DNA from: CAYRXE01 sp964428205 | GTDB taxonomy: Bacteria > Patescibacteriota > Gracilibacteria > Peribacterales > Peribacteraceae | Length of the DNA: 15,924 nucleotides | Direction of reading: 5' to 3' | NCBI GenBank assembly: GCA_964428205.1 | Contig: CAYRXE010000023.1 | Span: 1 to 15,924 of the forward strand | Shown: one piece after another, positions 1-6,971 of the stretch | Layout: every line of letters starts with the position of its first letter | How positions within the stretch are numbered: the stretch's first letter is position 1 | The notes under the pieces: model-generated | The model's database searches: none | What the model was told of the DNA's origin: nothing | Seen by the model: only the letters and a program-made list of their open reading frames with translations | Program-made: the position numbers and the translations under genes

Positions 1-427
1 CTGGTTGGCCACCTATTCCTATGCGAATGCGTGGGAATTCTTCGCCGAGCGTATCGACGATCGACTTGAGTCCGTTGTGCGTGCCAGGTCCGCCCTTCAT
101 CCGAAGACGCACTTCTCCGAGAGGCAAATCAATATCATCACTAATGATGAGGATCTGCTGCTTGGCATCGAGCTTGAAGAAATCGACTAATTTGCGCACG
201 CAATCACCACTGCTGTTCATGTAGGTCGTGGGTTTTACCAAGATCACGGGGGCGGTGACCACATGCGCTTCGGAAACTGTGCCTAAGTACTTCTGCCGCT
301 CGGTCCACTCGCCTCCCTCAAATGCTTCTGCCAGCAGGTCGAGTGCTTGGAAACCCACGTTGTGACGCGTCTTCACGTACTGCTTGCCCGGATTCCCAAG
401 GCCGATGATCACGAGTGAAGGCTTCAT
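1..427 (-). CDS. pth: Peptidyl-tRNA hydrolase, C-terminus cut by window edge
   Basis: Cleaves the ester bond of peptidyl-tRNAs released from stalled ribosomes so that tRNA is recycled; a cytosolic enzyme. The visible 142 residues begin MKPSLVIIGLGNPG and carry the family signatures: GNPG at 11-14, the catalytic His in TRHNVGF (H22), the TTYMN segment with N71, SDDIDLP with the Asp that orients the His (D97), and GGPGTHNGLKSI (111-122). About 45 residues of the usual ~190 lie beyond the left edge. It is the third gene of a minus-strand operon, starting 2 nt after the stop of the HEPN-like gene. No Shine-Dalgarno precedes the ATG, so translation probably depends on the ribosome finishing the upstream gene (inference). 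Family assignment is secure. Confidence 0.95.
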   Translation of the reverse strand, partial: MKPSLVIIGLGNPGKQYVKTRHNVGFQALDLLAEAFEGGEWTERQKYLGTVSEAHVVTAPVILVKPTTYMNSSGDCVRKLVDFFKLDAKQQILIISDDIDLPLGEVRLRMKGGPGTHNGLKSIVDTLGEEFPRIRIGIGGQP

Positions 428-429
428 AT

Positions 430-825
430 TTAGCGTGAGAATACATCAATCGCGCGTTTAAATGCAGATAGTGCATCGGCGACTTCTTTCTGGCTAATCT
501 GCGTACCAGGTTCGTGGGCAATGCGATTTCGAGTTTTATGTGCGCGCCACACTTCGTTCTCATTGGGAAGAAACTTGCCCATTTTCTTCAGTTTATCTCC
601 TAGTGATCCTTGGACTCCAAGTTCCTTGAACGTCATATCGAGCACAGAGTCTGCCTCTAGGATTTGTCTGTGAGGATCCGTAAGCGACATCACGTTCTTC
701 CATTGCTTGGCGATCTTTGCAGATGCAGCAGCAGAAAGTTTTGGCTTAAATAAATTTCTTCCGAATATCACAAATACCACGAGTGCAATTGCGATACCGA
801 CAATAATCAAAAGAATGTAGGGCAT
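430..825 (-). CDS. Membrane-anchored HEPN-like small protein
   Basis: 131 residues. Residues 3-22 form one strong transmembrane helix, followed by a cytoplasmic helical domain. The C-terminal part (about 57-130) has the pattern ILEADSVLD, GDKLKKMGKFL, EVWRAHKTRNRIAH and then a final helix with ALSAFKRAI. R99 to H104 (RNRIAH) fits the Rx4-6H motif of HEPN folds, many of which are RNases, although some are non-catalytic. I recall similar short proteins being common in CPR genomes; this is memory, not a search. Its ATG overlaps the stop of the upstream PH-domain gene (TAATG), and pth follows after 2 nt, so the three are co-transcribed. Function is unknown; the neighbourhood suggests, weakly, a link to tRNA or membrane-surface RNA metabolism. 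Confidence 0.75.
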   Translation of the reverse strand: MPYILLIIVGIAIALVVFVIFGRNLFKPKLSAAASAKIAKQWKNVMSLTDPHRQILEADSVLDMTFKELGVQGSLGDKLKKMGKFLPNENEVWRAHKTRNRIAHEPGTQISQKEVADALSAFKRAIDVFSR

Positions 826-1424
826 TATTTCTTCGGAGAGTTTTTACTTTCCGCTTCTTTCTCCTGCAATTTCTCAGACACAAACGTCGAAAGAATCTCC
901 TGCACGTGCTTGCTGTTCTTCATATTCTTCTTGTGCAGGTAGCCTTCCATATTTTGCAGAATGAGCGACTCCACGATCTTTGGCTTATAGACGTACGGCA
1001 AGCTGATGGTTGCGCCGGTAGAAATCTTTTCGACACCGATGGTTCCGTATTTGAGCACCGTTGCCATCACACCCTGGATTTCGTAACTCACACCTTGGAT
1101 GTCGCTGTACAGCACCCTCGATGATTGACGGTGAAACCACCCAACCCAGTTAAGGTCGATGATTCCTTGGTCGGTGATGATCCACGCATCGAGGTAGTAA
1201 TCGAAAAACTGTCGTAGCCACCAAATTACGCACACGCCAATCAGTCCAAGCACAATCCACAGCGCAATCCCCTTTGGGAAGGTGAGCAGGAGCAGTAAGC
1301 TGAATCCCACGAAGATGCTCGGCCAAAAGAGTTCGCGCAGTCCCACGATGGGGTGCTTATGAACAACACGCGAGAGAATCTCGCCGTCATCCAAGTGCTT
1401 GTGGAACAGAACTGCCTCAAACAT
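825..1424 (-). CDS. Bacterial PH-domain (YdbS-like) membrane protein
   Basis: 199 residues with two adjacent transmembrane helices (about 34-50 and 52-72), followed by a bacterial PH-like domain (about 76-160) with the typical run DAWIITDQGIIDLNW, SRVLYSDIQGVSYEIQG and LKYGTIGVEKIS. The C-terminus is charged and probably coiled (SEKLQEKEAESKNSPKK). Such proteins are widespread in Firmicutes, Actinobacteria and CPR; their role is poorly known. A longer reading from 1475 is possible. I chose 1424 because a TACACT -10 hexamer lies exactly 6 nt upstream of this ATG, the spacing seen at many genes here, and because the start directly precedes the conserved MFEAVLFHKHLDDGE segment. First gene of the operon with the HEPN-like gene and pth. 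Confidence 0.8.
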   Translation of the reverse strand: MFEAVLFHKHLDDGEILSRVVHKHPIVGLRELFWPSIFVGFSLLLLLTFPKGIALWIVLGLIGVCVIWWLRQFFDYYLDAWIITDQGIIDLNWVGWFHRQSSRVLYSDIQGVSYEIQGVMATVLKYGTIGVEKISTGATISLPYVYKPKIVESLILQNMEGYLHKKNMKNSKHVQEILSTFVSEKLQEKEAESKNSPKK

Positions 1425-1430
1425 ACCGCT

Positions 1431-1436
1431 AGTGTA
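1431..1436 (-). promoter_or_regulatory. -10 hexamer TACACT of the PH-HEPN-pth operon
   Basis: TACACT on the minus strand, 6 nt before the ATG at 1424, would put the transcript start on or next to the start codon (leaderless). No convincing -35 is seen (best candidate around 1453-1459). Confidence 0.5.
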
Positions 1437-1499
1437 GAGCACTTTTAGCGGCATTCCAGGTCGTGGACAAAGCACTGTACTTCACGAGCTGCGTCTGGC

Positions 1500-1505
1500 T
1501 ACAAT
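1500..1505 (+). promoter_or_regulatory. -10 hexamer TACAAT of lepB
   Basis: TACAAT lies 12 nt before the lepB ATG, predicting a leader of only about 5 nt. The -35 is weak. It lies back to back with the minus-strand promoter of the PH-domain gene. Confidence 0.45.
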
Positions 1506-1517
1506 CTCCCTATTCTT

Positions 1518-2147
1518 ATGGCTAAAAAAGAGCTCCGCACAGGATTTTGGTACCAATTGCTCGATATCCTCTTCAATATCGCGGTGATTGTCGCGATCGT
1601 GGGAGGTGTCCGCACCTTCCTCGTCTCTCCTTTTCAAGTAGAAGGTCATTCGATGGTCGACACTTTGGAAGACCGTGAATACATCATCATCAATAAACTT
1701 GCCTACTACGTTGGCACGCCCAAGCGTGGAGACATCGTCGTGTTCCGTCCGCCAACGGATCACAGCAAGTACTACGTCAAGCGCGTCATCGGCGAGCCCG
1801 GTGACCAAGTCACCATTCAGGGTGGCTATGTGTACGTGAAGGCGAAGGGAGAAGAACAGGCCGTAAAACTCCCAGAGGAATACCTCACCGATCGCAATCG
1901 AGGTCACACCTTTAAGCACCCGCCGCAAAGTGGTGATGGCTCCACCGTCACGTATGAGATTCCGGAAGGCCAGTACTTCCTTCTCGGGGATAACCGTCAG
2001 GGCAGCTTGGATTCCCGCAGCTTCATGGATGCCAATGGCACACCGGAACCTTTCGTGGGCAAGGCGGATATCAAAGGTCGTGTCTGGTTCGTAGCACTTC
2101 CACTCTCGAAGGTTCATGCATTTGAGCCTCCGGAGTACGGGTTCTAG
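1518..2147 (+). CDS. lepB: Signal peptidase I
   Basis: Membrane serine protease that removes signal peptides from proteins exported by Sec; it would process the SLH protein encoded at 4368. 209 residues: one N-terminal transmembrane helix (about 16-36), then the extracytoplasmic S26 domain. The catalytic Ser45 lies in VEGHSMVDTL, where the usual SMxPTL has Asp in place of Pro. The general base Lys88 is in YYVKRVIGEPGD, and box E reads GDNRQGSLDSR (157-167). Length is normal for a one-TM signal peptidase. The gene is monocistronic on the plus strand, between a divergent operon and secE. No ribosome binding site is visible, consistent with a near-leaderless message. Confidence 0.95.
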   Translation: MAKKELRTGFWYQLLDILFNIAVIVAIVGGVRTFLVSPFQVEGHSMVDTLEDREYIIINKLAYYVGTPKRGDIVVFRPPTDHSKYYVKRVIGEPGDQVTIQGGYVYVKAKGEEQAVKLPEEYLTDRNRGHTFKHPPQSGDGSTVTYEIPEGQYFLLGDNRQGSLDSRSFMDANGTPEPFVGKADIKGRVWFVALPLSKVHAFEPPEYGF

Positions 2148-2167
2148 CTAAGTTGTCGAGAGCTCAG

Positions 2168-2179
2168 TTTGGCTTAAAT
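2168..2179 (+). repeat. 12-bp motif TTTGGCTTAAAT, copy upstream of secE
   Basis: The identical 12-mer also occurs at 740-751 (inside the HEPN-like gene) and at 15492-15503 (upstream of the DEAD helicase). Here it lies 5 nt before the secE -35. GGCT/AGCC (2171-2174/2181-2184) could also form a small hairpin after lepB. Confidence 0.35.
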
Positions 2180-2184
2180 TAGCC

Positions 2185-2212
2185 TTGCTTGTGCTTTCTG
2201 CACGGCTATACT
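2185..2212 (+). promoter_or_regulatory. secE-nusG promoter
   Basis: TTGCTT (2185-2190), 16-nt spacer, TATACT (2207-2212). The predicted transcript starts near 2219, giving a leader of about 30 nt, the longest leader of any protein gene in the window. Confidence 0.65.
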
Positions 2213-2220
2213 ATCCCCAG

Positions 2221-2239
2221 AGGCCCGAGAGGCCTTTTT
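2221..2239 (+). terminator. Leader hairpin with U-tract before secE (possible attenuator)
   Basis: AGGCC (2221-2225) pairs with GGCCT (2231-2235) around the loop CGAGA, followed directly by a run of five T (2235-2239). It lies at the 5' end of the predicted secE-nusG mRNA, 10 nt before the secE ATG. It could be a short intrinsic terminator/attenuator or a 5' stabilising hairpin. The stem has only 5 bp, so termination would be partial at best. Confidence 0.45.
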
Positions 2240-2249
2240 CTCAAGCACT

Positions 2250-2441
2250 ATGAACTCCATCATTACGTACTTCCGGGAATCCCTCGAGGAACTTCGCAAG
2301 GTCCGTTGGCCCACGCGCCGCCAGGCCGTGCGTCTTTCGGTGATCACGGCGATCTTCGTCGTCACAACGTCAATCTTCTTTGGGCTCGTGGACGTGGCGC
2401 TCAGCCAGGCCATGACAACTTTCCTCCGTACCTTCTTCTAA
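2250..2441 (+). CDS. secE: Preprotein translocase subunit SecE
   Basis: 63-residue minimal SecE of the one-helix bacterial type. It starts with the amphipathic segment FRESLEELRKVRWPTRRQAVRLS (about 8-30), the hallmark of the family, which lies on the cytoplasmic face and clamps SecY. One transmembrane helix follows (about 31-52). It is part of the SecYEG export channel. nusG starts 1 nt after its stop, the common secE-nusG pair. No Shine-Dalgarno is present; the upstream leader is occupied by a hairpin and U-tract. Confidence 0.93.
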   Translation: MNSIITYFRESLEELRKVRWPTRRQAVRLSVITAIFVVTTSIFFGLVDVALSQAMTTFLRTFF

Positions 2442-2442
2442 T

Positions 2443-2988
2443 ATGGGCAAGCAAGACCCACGAGCTGGACGTAACTGGTATGTCGTCCACACCTACGCAG
2501 GTTACGAAGATTCTGTGAAACAGTCTCTCGAGCAACGTATCGAGTCTCTTGGCATGCAAGACTACATCTTTGGTGTGGTTGTTCCAAAGGAGAAGCAGCT
2601 CGTCTTCAAAAAAGGTGAGCCTGTCGAAGAAGAGCGCAAATTGTTCCCGGGTTACGTGATTGTCGACATGATCGTGACAGATGATAGCTGGTACGTTGTG
2701 CGTAACACGCCAAACGTGACCGGTTTCGTTGGTTCAGGAAACATTCCTGTGCCTGTTACCCCAGAGGAATACGGTGTCATTGAACGCCGCGTGGGTGAGC
2801 AGGAAACCAAGTTCAAGAGTGACTTCCAGGTGGGTGATCTCGTCATCATTGTGGATGGTCCGTTTAAGAACTACGAAGGTACCATCGACGCTGTGGACGT
2901 GAACAAGGGTAAGGTCACGGTCCTTGTGCTCATCTTCGATCGCGAAACCCCTGTGGAGCTCGACTTCACACAGGTTAAAAAGAAGTAA
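2443..2988 (+). CDS. nusG: Transcription elongation/antitermination factor NusG
   Basis: 181 residues. The NGN domain (about 10-118) contains RNWYVVHTYAGYEDSVKQSL, KLFPGYVIVDM and the NTPNVTGFVG segment that contacts the RNA polymerase clamp. The KOW domain (about 126-178) contains FQVGDLVIIVDGPFKNYEGTI. NusG suppresses pausing and links RNA polymerase to Rho or to ribosomal protein S10. The gene is translated right behind secE. The rplK-rplA genes that usually follow nusG are absent; instead, the convergent murJ begins at the very next base after the stop. The gene ends in Lys codons and TAA, making half of a perfect palindrome with the end of murJ. Confidence 0.96.
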   Translation: MGKQDPRAGRNWYVVHTYAGYEDSVKQSLEQRIESLGMQDYIFGVVVPKEKQLVFKKGEPVEEERKLFPGYVIVDMIVTDDSWYVVRNTPNVTGFVGSGNIPVPVTPEEYGVIERRVGEQETKFKSDFQVGDLVIIVDGPFKNYEGTIDAVDVNKGKVTVLVLIFDRETPVELDFTQVKKK

Positions 2989-2998
2989 TTACTTCTTT
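2979..2998. repeat. Perfect 20-bp palindrome at abutting nusG/murJ stops
   Basis: AAAGAAGTAA (2979-2988) is followed without gap by its inverted copy (2989-2998). The two convergent genes both end with AAGAAGTAA or its near equivalent (Lys-Lys-stop). As RNA, AAAGAAG/CUUCUUU can pair around a 6-nt loop on either strand, so it could act as a weak bidirectional terminator. There is no long U-tract beyond it. Confidence 0.5.
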
Positions 2999-4281
2999 CG
3001 CAAAATGAACCACAGTCCCGTCGTACGGACGATTTCACCTGCGGTGAATCCCGCAGGTACTGCGAGAATCCCGTGCACGGGTACGAGTAACCAACTGGTG
3101 ACCACAGCGCATACGCCTCCGAGAACTCCCCAAATAGCAGGAGTGAGGGTGTTTTTGCGTGCGTAGAATGCGCGCAGTTGTAGGTGGTTGAGGCTTTCAA
3201 ACGGAACGCTCAGTGCGTAGACCGCAAGGCAGGACGTAAACACCATGAGTACACTGCTCAAGTGCACCAGCCATGCGGCAATAGGTGCAGCCGCAACGAG
3301 AATGATGGCGGCAACAGTCGAGAGACCCAAGCAAATCGCACTCCCCTGCGTAAAGTATCGCTGGAACTTTCCTTCATCTTTTGTCGCAGCAGCTTGACTG
3401 AGTGTGGAGTACACCGACTGTGCGATGGCAATACCAATGACGCCCACAACGACTGACGCAAAGTTGCGTGTGTATGCGTTGATGGTTACAGCGCCTTCGG
3501 GGAGACCGGATGCAATGCGATCCAAGAAGAGCAGCTGAATCTGGAACGCACCAAGCGAGAGCACACGCGGAATCATGAGGATGCCGATCTCCTTTAAGTC
3601 CGGGTGCCAGAGCGAGAGTCCAAAGCCACCGCCGTCATGAATCACCGCTGCCCAACGCAACAGGACGTACACGACAGCGCCGCCCAATGTTCCGTAAATC
3701 GGCCCTTCTGAGCCGACTATGGGTGTCAGGAACACTGTGCCCACAATCGTACCGAGCGTGTAGATGATGGGTGTGATGCCGTAGATCCAGTACTTCTGTA
3801 CCGTGATGAGGTACTGACCGAGTGCGTTCCCGAATACGAAGAGGAAGTTGGTGAGGAGTGCCAAACGACCGAAGTGAATATACAAGCGAAGTTCTTCTCC
3901 CTGGAATTGCACGAGTGTTCCAGCGATGTACGGGAGTGCGAGGCCAAGTGCGAGTGCAACAACACCGAAGACAAGAGCAGCCATACCCATGGTGCCGTTA
4001 AGGACGCGCGTCATTTCTTTGCGATCGTTCTTTGCGTAGTACTGAGCAATCACGGGAACAAGCACGGTACCCATTGCCGACATGATGCAGGTTTGAAAGA
4101 GAAGATCCGACGGTCGGAACGCCGCGATGTAGGCATCGACGACTCCCAAGTTGTCGCTGAATGTTTGTGCGAGCATGCGATCGCGCACGAGGCCAACAAC
4201 AGACGCAGCAAACTGTGTGATGGCGAGCACACTGATCCCCAGTGCCAAATCGTGTTTGATGGCTTTCCGTAGCAGCTTCAT
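2989..4281 (-). CDS. murJ: MurJ-family lipid II flippase (MviN), short form
   Basis: Polytopic membrane protein that moves the peptidoglycan precursor lipid II across the cytoplasmic membrane. 430 residues, almost all hydrophobic helices. The N-terminus shows the MurJ pattern: ITQFAASVVGLVRDRMLAQTFS (21-42) with the Arg pair R33/R35, VDAYIAAFRPSDLL (48-61), and MGTVLVPVIAQYY (70-82). It is about 80 residues shorter than the usual ~510 with 14 helices, so one or two C-terminal helices are probably missing, giving about 12. It is convergent with nusG (0 bp between stops) and divergent from the SLH gene. MurC is encoded 1.3 kb away. Other MATE/Wzx-type exporters are possible, but the N-terminal motifs favour MurJ. 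Confidence 0.87.
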   Translation of the reverse strand: MKLLRKAIKHDLALGISVLAITQFAASVVGLVRDRMLAQTFSDNLGVVDAYIAAFRPSDLLFQTCIMSAMGTVLVPVIAQYYAKNDRKEMTRVLNGTMGMAALVFGVVALALGLALPYIAGTLVQFQGEELRLYIHFGRLALLTNFLFVFGNALGQYLITVQKYWIYGITPIIYTLGTIVGTVFLTPIVGSEGPIYGTLGGAVVYVLLRWAAVIHDGGGFGLSLWHPDLKEIGILMIPRVLSLGAFQIQLLFLDRIASGLPEGAVTINAYTRNFASVVVGVIGIAIAQSVYSTLSQAAATKDEGKFQRYFTQGSAICLGLSTVAAIILVAAAPIAAWLVHLSSVLMVFTSCLAVYALSVPFESLNHLQLRAFYARKNTLTPAIWGVLGGVCAVVTSWLLVPVHGILAVPAGFTAGEIVRTTGLWFILRKK

Positions 4282-4289
4282 AGAGCGTT

Positions 4290-4316
4290 ATCGTATCAGA
4301 GTATGAAAGGGCACAA
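4290..4316 (-). promoter_or_regulatory. Probable murJ promoter
   Basis: On the minus strand, TTGTGC (4311-4316), 15-nt spacer, TACGAT (4290-4295), then 8 nt to the murJ ATG. Predicts a leaderless or nearly leaderless message. The spacer is shorter than ideal. Confidence 0.4.
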
Positions 4317-4332
4317 AGTGGACTCTGCGGCA

Positions 4333-4361
4333 TTGCGTTACGCCTTTGGAGGTTCCAGGAT
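4333..4361 (+). promoter_or_regulatory. Probable promoter of the SLH-domain gene
   Basis: TTGCGT (4333-4338), 17-nt spacer, CAGGAT (4356-4361), then exactly 6 nt to the ATG at 4368. A GGAGG at 4348-4352 lies between the -35 and -10, so it would not be transcribed and is unlikely to be a ribosome binding site. Confidence 0.4.
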
Positions 4362-4367
4362 AGGCCT

Positions 4368-5615
4368 ATGACCCACTCCACCTTCCGAGCCTCTGCGCTC
4401 GCAGTCGTTGCCTTCTCCTTTATAGGGGCACCTCTCCTTTTGGCTCAAGAAAGCCATAGTTCGAGCATCACCTTCGAAGTGCGATCCCCGCTCAGCGATA
4501 TGGGAAAGCTCGAATTGCTTGATCCCACACAAGAGTCTCGTCAGTTACCCCGTGGTAATCATGTTCTCGAGAACCCGGTTCCCGGTGACCACACATTGTT
4601 TGTCTCTGCACCTCCGGGCAGCACCACCGTGGTTGAGCTCTACATGGGTACTACCCTTTTGAAGCGGGAAGAAGTGCCGCAACTCTCCTTTAACATCGGC
4701 CTTGATGATCATTTGAAGATTGTCGTCACATATAAACTCTCGGCGTTTGGAACGATTGGTATTTCTACGGATCCTCCCGGCATGCCTTTTCTTTTAGAAG
4801 GTCCTGGCGAAGTGGAGGAGACCGGCATCAGTCCCGTGACGTTCGAGAACATGCCTGTGGGAAGTTATGGAGTGAGATTCACACCCAAAGGGTGTAACAC
4901 ACCGCCTCACCAAGGCAACGAATTGCAGCACGGTCAGAAGATATACTTCACGCTGACGTTGCACTGCGACACCTTCGAGCCTGAACGCGACCGCAGTAAA
5001 GATAAAAATGTTGGTCAGCTGCATCTCATCGATGTGCGTTCAGAGGACTGGTTTGCACCGTACGTGTTTGCCATGGCTCGCCTCGGCATCATCAATGGAT
5101 ACAAAGACTCTGCCGGAAGCCCGACAGGAATGTTCGGCCCCGGAGATCCTGTTACCCTCGCGCAGCTGAGTAAGATTGTGCACAGTTACGTAGGTGAAGA
5201 GCCTCGCAACATCGCACCAGAGCTTTTGATGCACAAATCCGCAGCAAATACATGGTTCCAGAATTACGTAGGTTCTGCCGAAGAACAGGATTGGAGAGTG
5301 TTCCTCGATCCAAATCTTGATCTCAATCGACCTGCGACCCGCGGAGAAATTCTCGTGACCTTCTTGCAGGTCTTGGACATCCCGTTGCAGTGGCCCAAGG
5401 GAAACGTCTTTAAAGATGTGAATCGTCGCACGCCCTATGCATCCGCCATCGAGACATCTGCAGGTCTGGGGATTGTTGCCGGCAAAAGTGACGCAGCGGG
5501 AAACAAAACCGGATACTTCGGTCCCGGTGAATCCGTGACGCGCGCAGAGTTGGCAAAGATTCTTGCTACACTCAAAGACAAGTACAGCGGAGAGTCCAGT
5601 TCTTCCTCAAAATAA
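4368..5615 (+). CDS. Secreted S-layer-homology protein with PEGA-like domain
   Basis: 415 residues. A Sec signal peptide (1-26, ending GAPLLLA before QES) is followed by a beta-rich region (about 33-122), then a PEGA-like repeat (about 124-198, with IGISTDPPGMPFLLEG and PVTFENMPVGSYGVRFTPKG). Three S-layer-homology modules follow: about 221-275 (YVFAMARLGIINGYKD, FGPGDPVTLAQLSKIV), a degenerate one about 296-338 (LDLNRPATRGEILVTFLQVL), and about 347-402 (VFKDVNRRTPYASAIETSAGLGIVAG, FGPGESVTRAELAKIL). SLH modules usually bind secondary cell-wall polymers, so this is probably a cell-surface protein tethered to the wall; the ligand is unknown. A Cys pair (C176, C200) could form a disulfide. It ends directly against murC on the other strand (TAA|TTA). 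Confidence 0.85.
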   Translation: MTHSTFRASALAVVAFSFIGAPLLLAQESHSSSITFEVRSPLSDMGKLELLDPTQESRQLPRGNHVLENPVPGDHTLFVSAPPGSTTVVELYMGTTLLKREEVPQLSFNIGLDDHLKIVVTYKLSAFGTIGISTDPPGMPFLLEGPGEVEETGISPVTFENMPVGSYGVRFTPKGCNTPPHQGNELQHGQKIYFTLTLHCDTFEPERDRSKDKNVGQLHLIDVRSEDWFAPYVFAMARLGIINGYKDSAGSPTGMFGPGDPVTLAQLSKIVHSYVGEEPRNIAPELLMHKSAANTWFQNYVGSAEEQDWRVFLDPNLDLNRPATRGEILVTFLQVLDIPLQWPKGNVFKDVNRRTPYASAIETSAGLGIVAGKSDAAGNKTGYFGPGESVTRAELAKILATLKDKYSGESSSSSK

Positions 5616-6902
5616 TTACGCTACCAATGACGTTGCGAGCTTCGTAACGTCCCCTGCTCCCATGATCACCAGAAGATCATGGGTTTGCAGTATGTCACGG
5701 CCAAGCATGTCCTCTGTTTCTTTGAGAGACTTTCCATCAATAGCTTGTACACCGCTTGCTTCGGCAATGTCTTGCACGAACTTGGGGACATCCACAGCGG
5801 CAGTCTCAATTTGATGGCGTGCATCGTAGACGTTTGGAATCACGACAACATCAGCGGATGCAAACGATTCGATAAAATCATCATAGAGTTTGATCGTGCG
5901 ATCGTGCGTGTGCGGCTGGAACACACACACGAGGCGTCGATGTGAATGTGCTTCGCTTAAAGCTTCAAGAGTTGCTCTGATTTCGACCGGGTGATGACCG
6001 TAGTCATCAATCACCAGGACATCATCAAGGATCACGCCTTTCTCCTCCATGCGCCTCCAGGTGCCCGCAAAGCCCCCAAGGATCTCTGTAGCTTTGTCGG
6101 CAGGGATATCTAATTTCTTGGCTAAAGAAAGAGCAAGTTGAGCATTGTGCTGCATGTGTACTCCCGGGGTCTTGAGGCTGATCATCGGCTCATTGTCAGC
6201 GTCCATTGTTTCGTGGCCGGAGGCTGTGGCGATGGCTGCGGATTCTTCATCACTCATATGAGTAATCACGACTCCATCGGTCGAAAGCTTCTTGGTGAAC
6301 TCCACAAAAGCATCGCGATAATCTTCTTGTGATTTGTAGTAATCCAAGTGATCAACGTCGGCATTGGTGAGGAGGATGAACGATGGCTCGTAGTACAAGA
6401 ACGAACGACGGTACTCACAGGCTTCCAGTACAAACCACTCACTGTTGCCTTGTCGCCAATTGCGACCATCGAGTTCGCGGAGTTTTGTTCCCACAACAAC
6501 GGTGGGATCCAATCCTGCATCAATCAGCAGACGTGCGACCATCGCCGTGGTCGAAGACTTCCCGTGTGACCCGCAGATCGCAATCAGCTTTTTTCCTTTC
6601 GAGAGCTCTCCGACGGCATGAGGGTACGAAATCTCACGAATATTTTTTGCACGGGCAGCGACTCGTTCAGGCGCGTCATCCGGAATTGCTTCCGAATACA
6701 CGAAAAGGTCTGTGCCATCGGGAATTGCCGTTCCGCTTTGATCCAACACGACCGTAATGCCTTGGCTACGCAAATCTTCGATCAGCGGACTTTCTGCCCT
6801 ATCGGAGCCAAAAACCTCATGTCCGGCCTTGCGCATGAGTGATGCGTACGCCGAAAGGCCAATGCCGCCGATGCCGGAACAGAAGATCTTCATCAGGGAC
6901 AT
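5616..6902 (-). CDS. murC: UDP-N-acetylmuramate--L-alanine ligase
   Basis: ATP-dependent cytosolic ligase that adds the first amino acid, L-Ala, to UDP-MurNAc in peptidoglycan synthesis. 428 residues, somewhat short for the family (about 450-490). The N-terminal Rossmann domain starts FCSGIGGIGLSAYA (7-20). The central ATP-binding loop is GSHGKSST (111-118), where most Mur ligases have GTHGKTTT; the key Lys115 is kept. LTNADVDHLDYY (178-189) matches the family metal-binding segment. GTWRRME and DDYGHHPVEI (299-308) mark the C-terminal domain, which ends with VIMGAGDVTKL. A second start at 6893 (MKIFCSGIGG) is equally plausible and fits a TATCAT element at 6900-6905, 7 nt upstream of it. Divergent from the FtsB-like gene. 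Confidence 0.93.
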   Translation of the reverse strand: MSLMKIFCSGIGGIGLSAYASLMRKAGHEVFGSDRAESPLIEDLRSQGITVVLDQSGTAIPDGTDLFVYSEAIPDDAPERVAARAKNIREISYPHAVGELSKGKKLIAICGSHGKSSTTAMVARLLIDAGLDPTVVVGTKLRELDGRNWRQGNSEWFVLEACEYRRSFLYYEPSFILLTNADVDHLDYYKSQEDYRDAFVEFTKKLSTDGVVITHMSDEESAAIATASGHETMDADNEPMISLKTPGVHMQHNAQLALSLAKKLDIPADKATEILGGFAGTWRRMEEKGVILDDVLVIDDYGHHPVEIRATLEALSEAHSHRRLVCVFQPHTHDRTIKLYDDFIESFASADVVVIPNVYDARHQIETAAVDVPKFVQDIAEASGVQAIDGKSLKETEDMLGRDILQTHDLLVIMGAGDVTKLATSLVA

Positions 6903-6959
6903 GATAGAGGAAAACGAAGGAATGTTCTTCTGTCACTATTCGTTTTTTTGAGGACTCTT

Positions 6960-6965
6960 TACACT
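6960..6965 (+). promoter_or_regulatory. -10 hexamer TACACT of the FtsB/DivIC-like gene
   Basis: TACACT exactly 6 nt before the ATG at 6972. This rejects an upstream TTG start at 6948, which would lie ahead of the transcript start. The -35 is weak. Confidence 0.5.
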
Positions 6966-6971
6966 GCTTGC

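Noticed and set aside
1482..2117. Long minus-strand open frame across lepB
   Set aside because: It is antisense to an intact signal peptidase with all catalytic motifs; its own translation has no recognisable domain and no promoter.
4346..4352. TTGGAGG as Shine-Dalgarno of the SLH gene
   Set aside because: It is 15 nt from the ATG and lies between the predicted -35 and -10, so it is probably not transcribed.
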